From assembly GCA_036940085.1 (NCBI GenBank), contig JALLBK010000865.1, forward strand, positions 1-26,345: a stretch of 26,345 bases of DNA, written 5' to 3'. Both the position numbers and the translations under genes were made by a program. Source of the stretch: Discostella pseudostelligera. Its lineage: Eukaryota > Bacillariophyta > Thalassiosirophyceae > Thalassiosirales > Thalassiosiraceae. Below, one piece after another: positions 18,667 through 26,345 of this stretch. Numbering within the stretch: the stretch's first letter is position 1; the number at the start of each line of letters is the position of its first letter. The notes below the pieces were generated by a model. The model worked only from the letters and a program-made list of their open reading frames with translations. It ran no database searches and was not told the origin of the DNA.

Positions 18667-20541
18667 ATGGTCGCCTCGATAACAATGACGGACGTCGATT
18701 CGACAACGATGACGGACGTCAACGTCAACAAGAAATACTACCTGGATGCGCTCAATTTCTACTACCCAGTAATTCCTAGCAATCCGTCCACCACCTCCAC
18801 TACCAACCCTGATACTGGAAGCTGCTGCTCTGTTAAGACGGATGGCTGCTCTGTGCACTCAAATGTCTGTTCTGTGACGACGGATTATGGCTCTGTCAAG
18901 GTCATTAAGGTCATGAAAGTGAGCACTGATAGCGTTAAGGAGTTGGGTCTGGAGGATCGACATGATAACGATGAGGATGATCGCGGTGGCGGCGGCGATA
19001 ATGAAGATGACGATAAGGATGATCGTCGAAACTCTCCTGTCACAACTGAGAAGAATGGAATAGGAGACGATGATGATGAAGATGACGTTGCTAGTGAAAC
19101 GCATGAAGCGGATGATGACATCAAGCAAAAACAAACAGAGAGTAAAAAGCAAACATTTTGGGATAGATTTCACAACATGATTAATCCATGGAACAAGGAT
19201 GAAGAGAGCATTGGCGATTCACTCTTCTCGGGAGGGACAGCTAGTGTGTCTCAAAGCGAGGATGAGATACGCTCAACTGACGACCCTGATATCGAACAAA
19301 TGAAGGAAGGGACTGGGATCTTTCCTACATGCACTGGTACGGTACTACATTCATCGTGCCAGGACAACGAGGAGGAAATGGTCTCGGTATGCACTGCATT
19401 TTTGGATGGAGTGTATGACATGTTGCTCCCAGTGACAAATCATGCTTGCGGCCCATGGAACAACGAAGACGAAGACAGTCTGTATGATTCACTCTCCTCA
19501 GGATCAACTGGCGACTTTGACCTCGAAGGATGCGAATGTGCTGATCACAAGACCTCCCTTCCCGTCAATCAGGTGTTGCGTCGGGCGGCTGCGACCAAAA
19601 TTGACCTGGATAGATTGGTCCTCTCTTTATACTGTTCTTCGTGTTGTTGCCACCACTCCAAACAACAGTCGAATGTTTTTATCACGGACGATGAGAAGCA
19701 GCAACGAAGCGCAGAAGACAATGATAGCCTGTCGTCTCCTGTCGACGTTACCGATGTGTCATCATTCACCAAATCCTCTCCCGAACAACCGTTTGATGAT
19801 TTCATGCTACCCCATTTTGCAACACTACCACGAAACATCAAAGACGACGATCACTCGGCGACGAAAGATGCAGGCAAAGAAGTTCCGGCTCTAGAAAATT
19901 TTGACCATCCCGCTTCGACCTCCGATATTTTTTCAGTGCAGCCTGCAAGGTCGTCACGAAAGCAAGATGCAAAACAGGTGCGGTTTGCATCCAATAAAGA
20001 TGAAGATCGGTCGGCGATAGAAGATGCAGCCAACGTTCCGCCTCAACAAGCTTTTGATAATCTATCACCAAGCTCCAAAACTCCCCCCAATCAGTCGTCT
20101 ATAAATCAAATGTCAGCATGCGATCAATCATCACTGACAGAAGTCAACCATTGTCAATCCGAGGAAGGAGATGTAGTAACCGTTAAGGTTGCCAAAAAGT
20201 TTGGTTCAGTTGCACGAGCATCACCTCCCGACGAGAGTAAACAAATCTGTGTCACGAAAAAAGTATCCAGCTTCAAAACTTCTGCGAAACAACCGGGTGA
20301 CGAACCGATGCTACCCTATGATTTAACAGTACCAAGCACCAACAACGATCATTCTGCGAAAGATGTTCCAGTCAACGACATGCCTCTAGAAACATTTGCG
20401 AGGCAAACCACTCACTCGATTCAATCTCCTGCTGCAGCAAAGAGCCGGTTGGTGTCATTGTCAGTTGGAATAAAAAGAATTTCGAAGAAGCACCGGTTAC
20501 GCAGTATGTTGAAAAGCAAGAAGAAGCAGACTCCGTGGTAG
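18667..20541 (+). CDS. Paralogue of the downstream PDE12-like gene lacking the nuclease domain
   Basis: This single-exon ORF is 624 residues. The start ATGGTCGC is shared with the downstream paralogue. The order of shared blocks is KYYLDALNFYYPVIP at 23-37; Cys-Ser repeats such as CCSVKTDGCSV at 53-78; an Asp/Glu-rich stretch at about 96-140; a partial block FWDRFHNMINPWN at 164-176; a full block PVTNHACGPWN...DSLYDSLSSGS at about 235-260; and NQVLRRAAATKIDLDRLVLS near 281. After this the paralogue continues into a nuclease, but this protein instead has a disordered Ser/Pro/Asp-rich tail with a repeated unit (about 335-388 and 524-574). KQVRF at 406-410 fits an RVxF-type phosphatase-1 docking motif, which is weak evidence. 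The tail ends in a basic stretch (RISKKHRLRSMLKSKKK). I recognise no known domain. It may act with or against its neighbour, but that is inference. Confidence 0.75.
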   Translation: MVASITMTDVDSTTMTDVNVNKKYYLDALNFYYPVIPSNPSTTSTTNPDTGSCCSVKTDGCSVHSNVCSVTTDYGSVKVIKVMKVSTDSVKELGLEDRHDNDEDDRGGGGDNEDDDKDDRRNSPVTTEKNGIGDDDDEDDVASETHEADDDIKQKQTESKKQTFWDRFHNMINPWNKDEESIGDSLFSGGTASVSQSEDEIRSTDDPDIEQMKEGTGIFPTCTGTVLHSSCQDNEEEMVSVCTAFLDGVYDMLLPVTNHACGPWNNEDEDSLYDSLSSGSTGDFDLEGCECADHKTSLPVNQVLRRAAATKIDLDRLVLSLYCSSCCCHHSKQQSNVFITDDEKQQRSAEDNDSLSSPVDVTDVSSFTKSSPEQPFDDFMLPHFATLPRNIKDDDHSATKDAGKEVPALENFDHPASTSDIFSVQPARSSRKQDAKQVRFASNKDEDRSAIEDAANVPPQQAFDNLSPSSKTPPNQSSINQMSACDQSSLTEVNHCQSEEGDVVTVKVAKKFGSVARASPPDESKQICVTKKVSSFKTSAKQPGDEPMLPYDLTVPSTNNDHSAKDVPVNDMPLETFARQTTHSIQSPAAAKSRLVSLSVGIKRISKKHRLRSMLKSKKKQTPW

Positions 20542-20798
20542 AGAGTACAACCTACCAATCCATTGCCATTGTCGTCGTCATCTGTCGTCATCATCTTCGT
20601 GTATGGTTGCATTTGCATGGCACTGAATGCTGTGCGAGAAAGGAATGTTCCACTACGTATTGAATAATTATTGTATTTGTCAGTGTTGAATTGACTTGAG
20701 TTGCATGCATGTCCAACTAAGATATGAAAGTAATAGTAATCAATAATCGATGCAACAAAAATATCGAACTCTAGTTCTATCGTAAGCTATTGTAAACT

Positions 20799-20968
20799 CC
20801 ACGTGGAGTTTGGTCTGCCAGTTTCCACGTGGAGTATCTTTGAGTCGAGTCGTTACGATGATGTCTCCCGCCAAAATTCTGTGCAATCCGCCACGTCATT
20901 ATCTCTCCCGCCAAATTGGTTGCACATAATTTTGGCGGGAGAGGCGGATCTTTCCATTTCTGGCGGGG
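20799..20968. promoter_or_regulatory. Paired G-boxes followed by four E2F-like boxes
   Basis: CTCCACGTGGAG has its CACGTG at 20800-20805. TTCCACGTGGAG has CACGTG at 20826-20831. Then TCCCGCCAAA lies at 20866-20875 and 20906-20915, TTTGGCGGGA at 20931-20940 and TGGCGGGG at 20961-20968. CTCTCCCGCCAAA (20903-20915) and TTTGGCGGGAGAG (20931-20943) form a perfect 13-bp inverted repeat around a 15-nt loop. The cluster sits about 330-500 bp upstream of the second paralogue's start. Confidence 0.55.
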
Positions 20969-21015
20969 CAAAACCGATGATGACCATGGAAGCCGTTGAG
21001 TCCAACACTATCTCT

Positions 21016-21066
21016 ACCTCTCTTCTTTCCACCCATTTCATCATGAAATGGAGAGAGGAGAGAGGT
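21016..21066. repeat. Hairpin upstream of the second paralogue
   Basis: CCATTTCAT (21033-21041) and ATGAAATGG (21043-21051) form a perfect stem around one base. Pyrimidine-rich CTCTC and purine-rich GAGAG flanks extend it imperfectly to about 51 bp, between ACCTCTC and GAGAGGT. Confidence 0.55.
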
Positions 21067-21296
21067 ACCATCAAAGGAAATGAATGTGGTGTCACATAAT
21101 ATCACGAACAGCACCTCTCTCCACTTCTCATTTCACCCTTGAAGGCGGTCATCGTCGGCGTCGGCGGGTTGCTCTTTGCTCTAAGCTGGTCGGCACATCA
21201 GGGTCGCAACACTACCATTGGCTTCTTCTGCTCGCTTCTCGGCACCTCTCGGAACAACTATTTCACCACACCCACCGTCCATAGATCACCAACACT

Positions 21297-24200
21297 ATGG
21301 TCGCTTCAACTACAAGTACGATGCCTACCGAGAATAATTTCTATCTCGATATGCTCAACTTCTACTACCCGGTCATGCCCATTGTCACAACATCCAACTC
21401 CATTGACGAAGACTCTGATTCTGACGGCTGCTCAATCAAAACCGATAACTGCTCTCTAAAGACGGATGGTTGCTCTGTCAAGACCAACCACAGCGATACA
21501 CTGTGCAATGTTAATAATACCCGGTGGCATGTTAGCATGTCACATGTCGTCGAGGGGCTAGAGTTGGAATTGAACGATGACGAGGTGCGCCAAGATCACG
21601 AGGAGGATGCTCGTGCTGTTCGGGGAGATAATGAGGAGGAGGAGGAGGAGGAGGATACTCGTCGTCAATCTCCTACTACTACTGCCCAAGTTTGTGAACG
21701 CGACATTGAGGAGAATCGGAAGGAAAATGATCTTTGCGGTTCTGGTACTGCTGCTGCTGGTTCTGTTCGTTATTCTTCTGCTGCTGCTGCTGCTACCCCT
21801 GCTTTAGAGCCTATCATCGAAGGCAAAACTGTGACGAATGGAATAGGAAACTATGATTCTTCTGATGTGAAGCATAGCATGGAGAGCGCTGGCTCTAGGC
21901 CACAGCAACGGGAAGAACGGAGAGTGGGATCAATCATCAAGAAGAATCGGAAGGAGAAGGTGACATCAACCACACCTAAATCGACAACTCTCAAGACACG
22001 GAATCAAAAAATGCCAAAGACAAAGGAAGTCGAAACGACTCCCGTCGTTGTGAAGAAGGATCGAATAACCAAAGAAGCTCGTGACAGCAAGCAGAAGGAT
22101 GTGACATCTTTGTCGACGAACGACATTATTTCTACAAGCCACCAAGGGTGTTGTGCTGGAATTGGTCGTATCGTTGGTCTGCGTCTACCCTCGGATGTTC
22201 CTCCCGACTTTGATGAAAAGAATAAGCCATCCTTTCATCGACGCGTCAATCCTACTGACTTCCTCACTTTGATGGAGGAGGGGATGACAACGACAACAGC
22301 GACAACGGCGATGACCACCAATACAGCAATGAATGCTGAGCAACATGGATTCAACGATTGGAAATGGAGAACGGGAAAAAATAATGTGGCAGATTTGACC
22401 AAGCATACTACTACTGCAACTACTACTGCATTGTTGGACATATACCTACCAATGAATTGCGCTTCTCGTAGTTCAAGTCCTGGAACTAAGAAGCCAAAGA
22501 AGAAGATTATCCGAATGATTCGCAACCCCAACGAGTCGGTCTCTGCTACGATGCGACGGTTGAATATGTCGGTGCAAAAGAAACTTGGTGGTAGAAGTAG
22601 TACGACGGAGATACGAGGCGGCTCGAAAGCAAAATCCAAGGCCAGTAAACATACCAAGTGCCGCACACAGCCTATGCTATTGAAGAGGAGAGACATGCAC
22701 GAAAGAAGTAGAAGCCGTGTCGATCGTACCTCGGAGAATTCAACCGTGCAATCTACTACTGCTTCGTATGAGGTGAATGAGGCAGTTGCCTGCACTACAT
22801 TATGGGATAGATTTTACGACGGTTTGTTCCCGACGACAAATAATGCGTGCAACCCATGGAACGACGGAGACGACGACAGTCTGTATGATTCACTCTCCGG
22901 AGGAAGTCGTTCTCGAAGTGATGTGGCTATTGACACTGACATTATTGAAGGGTACGATCGTGCGGAGTATGACCACTCACTCACCATCAATGAGGTGCTA
23001 CATCGAGCGGCTGCAATCAAAACCGATCTTGATGGATATGTCCTCTCTTTACCTCATGATTCTAGTAGTGGCAAGAACAACCACCATCGCAACAAACAAG
23101 AATGGATGCATTTTATCCTCGATTCCTGTCCTCCCACTATAACATCTGTGGCAACCTTTGGCAACTTCGAGGAAAGTCATCTCTTTGAACGCACACCTAT
23201 TGTTGTGGAGGTGCAAGCACTATTCGCCACGCAAGTCCAAATTGCGTGGTTTGTGAATGACGAGTTAGTGTGTGCCAACTCGTCGTGGTATGTTCCTACC
23301 GCATCCGATGTTGGGAAGTTAGTGACCGTGGTACTTGTTCCCAAACGGCATGATCATAGTGGAAAGGGTCGTGAGGAGGCGTATCAATTCGTAAGATGTG
23401 TCGAGGCGCTTCCGTCTTTGCCCATTATAAGTCCGCTTCGGGAAAAATTTGCACCACGAAGACAAGATGAGAAGGATGGACCATTGCTACGTATCGTTAC
23501 CTACAATATCCTTGCGGATCAAAATGCCTCGCGTGATGTGGACAAGGATGATGCTGCCGATAGGTCGTACTCGCATTGCAAGAATGAGCATATTGTCAAG
23601 TGGCGTCGCTTCCCGCTAATTGTGCACGAGCTACTTGAATATGAACCTGATATCATTGCATTGCAGGAAGTTGATACCGATGTCTATGTGAAGTTGCTTT
23701 GGCCGGTGCTGTCTACCCAAGGTTATGAAGGGTACTTCTCCCAAAAGGGGGTTGATGAAAACTCCGGTGTCAGAGAGGGGTGTGCCATCTTTTGGTCATT
23801 GAATGTATTCGAAAGTGTTCGGCCGGTAGATATGCAAACTCACACGTTCCGTGAGTTGATACGACAATTCATCGGTGAGGATCGGGTGCACAAGTCTCAG
23901 TGGAAGAGCTTGAGTGATGTTTCTGATCTATTGGGCAAACATGATAATTTGCGTCATGTGCTGTTTGATAAGCTTGGTCATGTCCTACAGACTGTAGTGT
24001 TGACTAGGAGGATGAATCACGAGAAGGTCGTTGTCGGGAATACTCATCTATTCTATCATCCTATGGCTTCCCATATACGCTGCCTCAAAATGCTCATGGC
24101 ATGTCGACAGCTTGAGATTGAACATCGAGAGAATCAGCAGTGTCCTATCATATTATGTGGTGATCTTAACTCCCATCCGAAATCGGGGTTGATGAAGCTC

Positions 24201-24572
24201 CTCCTGAATCGGTATTTGGATGCACGGAATGGAATGACTTGGAAGCATTTGTGTACGTATGAGTGGGAAGTAGGCAGCACAAGTGGAGCATCGGATGGAC
24301 CACATCGCCATCATGATGTGAAGGCAATCGACTTGGAGTTCCCGTCTTCCTTTCCAAGGCTAATGTCGGCATATCCTACACCGCCCGACTTTACCCATTT
24401 CGTGGAAACATTTGCAGGAACACTGGATTACATTTTGATGACCAAAAATTTTGAAGTGGTCAAAAGTGGCCCGACACCGACAAGGGAAGACATGCAGAAG
24501 TTTGTAGCCATGCCGAATGAGTGTATGCCAAGCGACCATGTAAGCCTCGTTTGTGATGTAAAATGGAGATAA
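21297..24572 (+). CDS. PDE12-like 2',5'-phosphodiesterase/deadenylase with long novel N-terminal region
   Basis: This single-exon ORF is 1091 residues. The C-terminal 360 residues are an endonuclease/exonuclease/phosphatase domain closest to PDE12. All expected active-site positions are present: VTYNILAD (Asn737), IIALQEVD (Glu791), VGNTHLFYHP (His917), CGDLNSHP (Asp956, Asn958), GTLDYI (Asp1044) and PSDHVSLVCDVKW (Asp1080, His1081). Before it, WFVNDELVCANSSWYVPTAS (661-680, followed by DVGK) matches the beta-rich segment that precedes the nuclease in PDE12. PDE12 removes 2',5'-linked oligoadenylate and trims poly(A), in mitochondria in animals; I see no clear mitochondrial presequence here. 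Residues 1-600 are specific to this pair: FYLDMLNFYYPVMP at 15-28, CS-x-KT repeats at 45-63, a Glu run, Lys/Arg-rich stretches (210-265, 400-480), TLWDRFYDGLFPTTNNACNP (501-520) with DSLYDSLSGGS, and NEVLHRAAAIKTDLDGYVLS (565-584). Confidence 0.85.
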   Translation: MVASTTSTMPTENNFYLDMLNFYYPVMPIVTTSNSIDEDSDSDGCSIKTDNCSLKTDGCSVKTNHSDTLCNVNNTRWHVSMSHVVEGLELELNDDEVRQDHEEDARAVRGDNEEEEEEEDTRRQSPTTTAQVCERDIEENRKENDLCGSGTAAAGSVRYSSAAAAATPALEPIIEGKTVTNGIGNYDSSDVKHSMESAGSRPQQREERRVGSIIKKNRKEKVTSTTPKSTTLKTRNQKMPKTKEVETTPVVVKKDRITKEARDSKQKDVTSLSTNDIISTSHQGCCAGIGRIVGLRLPSDVPPDFDEKNKPSFHRRVNPTDFLTLMEEGMTTTTATTAMTTNTAMNAEQHGFNDWKWRTGKNNVADLTKHTTTATTTALLDIYLPMNCASRSSSPGTKKPKKKIIRMIRNPNESVSATMRRLNMSVQKKLGGRSSTTEIRGGSKAKSKASKHTKCRTQPMLLKRRDMHERSRSRVDRTSENSTVQSTTASYEVNEAVACTTLWDRFYDGLFPTTNNACNPWNDGDDDSLYDSLSGGSRSRSDVAIDTDIIEGYDRAEYDHSLTINEVLHRAAAIKTDLDGYVLSLPHDSSSGKNNHHRNKQEWMHFILDSCPPTITSVATFGNFEESHLFERTPIVVEVQALFATQVQIAWFVNDELVCANSSWYVPTASDVGKLVTVVLVPKRHDHSGKGREEAYQFVRCVEALPSLPIISPLREKFAPRRQDEKDGPLLRIVTYNILADQNASRDVDKDDAADRSYSHCKNEHIVKWRRFPLIVHELLEYEPDIIALQEVDTDVYVKLLWPVLSTQGYEGYFSQKGVDENSGVREGCAIFWSLNVFESVRPVDMQTHTFRELIRQFIGEDRVHKSQWKSLSDVSDLLGKHDNLRHVLFDKLGHVLQTVVLTRRMNHEKVVVGNTHLFYHPMASHIRCLKMLMACRQLEIEHRENQQCPIILCGDLNSHPKSGLMKLLLNRYLDARNGMTWKHLCTYEWEVGSTSGASDGPHRHHDVKAIDLEFPSSFPRLMSAYPTPPDFTHFVETFAGTLDYILMTKNFEVVKSGPTPTREDMQKFVAMPNECMPSDHVSLVCDVKWR

Positions 24573-25037
24573 ATGTAGATATTGCTCGATTATTTCAGTG
24601 AAAACATTGGTGTTGGTACCTTTGCTTGCTAGCTGTAGATACTTCTGACATGCTAAAATAGACGTTTTGGGTCGTTTTAGCCAGAGGTGGTGGTAGTGCT
24701 ACGTGCTACTGTTGCCTCAATCAAGTTTTAAGTTCAAAGAGCAATCTTAGTGATAGGAAAAACTTTGGTAGAATTGTAGGAGTATCATTCATTAGGTTTA
24801 TGTTCTACTGAACTATGAGGTGATTGAAAGTGGCGGTTGCATTGCTCTCATTGTGGCTTGCTGAATGGTTAGTTCTCGTGGCATTCCGTATGTGTGTTGT
24901 GAATGCTTTCTTGGTTCTTATTCCAAGACAAAGTTATTGGATAGTGTAGATGGAAGGTGTTGGGGCTGTGTGGGAGTGTCCAGAGAAGGGTCATGATTTG
25001 GTTTGTTTCCATATGCTATCGGCTGTGTGAAGTATTC
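24573..25037. other. Intergenic stretch after the nuclease gene
   Basis: No gene, RNA or clear repeat is visible. It contains scattered short GT-rich words. It should include the 3' end of the nuclease transcript and the 3' flank of the decayed ORF that follows on the other strand. Confidence 0.5.
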
Positions 25038-25630
25038 CTATTGGGCTGGGTGTGTGGTCGATTTTGTGAACATTGCTATTGTGTTTGGTCTAGAGTTTGG
25101 GAAAGCGTAGTTGAGGTTAGCTGATGATTGGAAGAGGAAGTGGTTAAGTATGGGTCCAAAGCATCCATGAGGATCGATCGCAAAGGGAAGTAGTATCATG
25201 TTCTGATTTAGAAGGTCTCCAGTGACTGAATCGCCGTCAATTCGAAATAAGCTTCGGCAGTATCCATCTTGTTGTTGCGCATATTCTTTCTGTTCAAACT
25301 TCTGGAGATGCTTGTCAGCAAAGGCTGTCATTGAAGAAGTAGCATTATCCGAGAGTATGATGGTAGAAGTACTTGCACTATGTGTGATGGTAATGTCTAC
25401 CCCAATGGTGAGTAAGGGCAAGAGGTATGGGTACTATGGATGTCATCATCTTGGATGGTTGGATAGGGGTCAAAAGAGAAGTCGAAAGGTTGTTCAGAAA
25501 TGTCTCTTGTGTTGGTGTTCTTCTTTTCGATCTCAAGTTGTGTGGATGGTCTGATATATCTGGCTGTAGATAGTGCTGGTTGGAAAGCTTTGGCCCATGA
25601 GTCTCTGGTGATGTTGTACTCTCTCTCTAG
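25038..25630 (-). pseudogene. Frameshifted, 5'-truncated ORF resembling the 3' end of a retroelement protein
   Basis: Two minus-strand frames overlap near 25400-25425. The upper one, open from 25630 after an in-frame stop, reads in part NITRDSWAKAFQPALSTARY and DISEQPFDFSFDPYPT, then stops after CPYSPLG at about 25397. The lower one reads LLTIGVDITITH, KFEQKEYAQQQ and LLPFAIDPHGCFGPILNHFL to the stop at 25038. A single frame change would join CPYS to TIGVDITITH. No usable start codon is present at the 5' end. The pattern (D-I-T-I-T, then a Lys/Glu-rich helix, then PFAIDPHG-x-x-GP) resembles the last part of ORFs from repetitive retroelements in diatoms. That assignment is from memory of the pattern and is tentative; no reverse transcriptase core is in the window. 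Confidence 0.45.
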
Positions 25631-25638
25631 CTAGAGAG
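25623..25638. repeat. 16-bp perfect palindrome CTCTCTAGCTAGAGAG
   Basis: The sequence equals its own reverse complement and sits at the upstream edge of the decayed ORF. It could be a remnant of an element boundary or chance in a CT-rich tract. Confidence 0.6.
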
Positions 25639-25764
25639 ATCTGAGAGGAGAGGGGCCCAACAAACAAGATGATGTTGACTTGTATGCAGATACTCTGAAA
25701 TGATTTCAGCTACTCTAGTAGAGATGATACTTATTAGAGCAGCATATTTTCAAATTATATGATA

Positions 25765-26345
25765 GTGCAGGTGCAGGTGCAGGTGCACATGTGAAGATTT
25801 AAAGATGTGAAGATGTAAAAAAGTAAAGCGGTGCAGGGGTGCAGATGAAAAGTTGCAGAGGGGCAGAGGGGCAGGAGGGGCAGGAGGAGCAGGTGCAGAG
25901 GTGGTACAGAGGTGGTGCAGAGGTGGTGCAGAGGTGGTGCAGAGGTGGAGAGGTGGAGCAGAATGGGTGCAGAGGTGGTGTAGAGGTGATGTAGAGGCAG
26001 TGGTGGTGGTGCAGAGGTGCGCAGGTGCAGAGACAGAGGTGGTGTGGAAGTGCAGAGGTGCAGAGGCAGATGTCCAGAGATGCAGAGATGATGCAGAGGC
26101 GCAGAGGTTCAGATGTGCAGAGATAGTGCAGAGGTGCAGAGGTGGTGAATGTGCATGTTATGTGCATGTTCATGATCATGTGCATGAGCATGTTCATGTG
26201 CAGGTGCAGGTGCAGGAGCAGGTGCAGGAACAGGAACAGGAACAGGAACAGGAACAGGAACAGGTGCAGGTGCAGGTGCATGTGCATGTGCATGTGCATG
26301 TGCATGTGCATGTGCATGTGCATGTGCATGTGCATGTGCATGTGC
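25765..26345. repeat. Hexamer-based satellite (GTGCAG, GAACAG, GTGCAT)
   Basis: The array opens with GTGCAG units near 25765, passes through degenerate blocks of an 11-bp AGGTGGTGCAG unit near 25890-25950, and becomes regular after about 26199. CAGGTG units are followed by six CAGGAA units (26225-26260), three CAGGTG units (26261-26278) and about eleven CATGTG units from 26279 to the window edge. All are variants of a CA-NGNN-type hexamer, so the array seems to have grown by local homogenisation. Its full length lies outside the window. The apparent His/Met/Leu frame on the minus strand is a by-product. Confidence 0.85.

Larger units (their letters stand above)
20542..21296. promoter_or_regulatory. 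Intergenic region between the paralogues
   Basis: This 755-bp stretch should hold the terminator of the first paralogue and the promoter of the second. I see no gene. It contains a pair of CCACGTGG boxes, four TGGCGGG boxes and an imperfect hairpin, listed separately. It does not show extended similarity to the region upstream of the first paralogue except for the start-codon context. Confidence 0.6.

Noticed and set aside
22235..22795. 186-codon open frame on the minus strand
   Set aside because: It lies entirely within the nuclease gene in another frame, its sequence has no family pattern, and the plus-strand frame has paralogue support.
25799..26341. Minus-strand frame of His, Met, Leu and Phe repeats
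   Set aside because: It is a direct translation of the hexamer satellite, with no unique sequence.
25765..26345. Possible CRISPR array
   Set aside because: Units are 6-11 bp with no spacers, and the DNA is eukaryotic.

Overview
This is nuclear DNA of a photosynthetic stramenopile, most likely a centric diatom. The reasons are short introns (72-105 bp) with GTGAGT/GTAAGT donors, tightly packed genes on both strands, acidic and Ser/Asn-rich low-complexity inserts inside conserved proteins, and a K+/H+ antiporter with a signal-peptide-plus-transit-type leader as used for stramenopile plastids. The species cannot be named from the sequence alone.

Layout. (1) 54-4579 (+), six exons: a 1371-residue fusion of a fucokinase-like GHMP sugar kinase and a nucleotidyltransferase of the sugar-nucleotide pyrophosphorylase type. 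(2) 4642-7375 (-), three exons: membralin. (3) 8141-10849 (+): a type II membrane protein with two tandem CAP10/GT90-like glycosyltransferase units, the second apparently decayed. (4) 10899-13730 (-): a KEA-type K+/H+ antiporter with a TrkA-N domain. (5) 14817-15830 (-), three exons including a 30-nt one: an unrecognised 237-residue protein. (6) 16286-17779 (+): a 4'-phosphopantetheinyl transferase. (7, 8) 18667-20541 and 21297-24572 (+): a tandem pair of paralogues sharing an unrecognised N-terminal region; only the second carries a complete PDE12-like nuclease domain. (9) 25038-25630 (-): a frameshifted, 5'-truncated ORF resembling the 3' end of a retroelement protein. (10) About 25765-26345: a period-6 satellite running off the window end.

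Genes 1/2 and 3/4 are convergent pairs with only 62 and 49 bp between stop codons. Genes 2/3 and 5/6 are divergent pairs. Apart from the paralogues the genes do not form an obvious pathway. What links them is a recurrent noncoding motif pair, a CACGTG box (usually CCACGTGG) with one or more TGGCGGGA boxes (E2F/DP-like), found in four intergenic regions (7653-7815, 16139-16179, 17761-17858, 20799-20968). The most novel-looking items are the nuclease/no-nuclease paralogue pair with its undescribed N-terminal motifs, the repeated CACGTG + TGGCGGGA module, and the nested TCTCGCGAGA-type palindrome cluster at 17882-17963.
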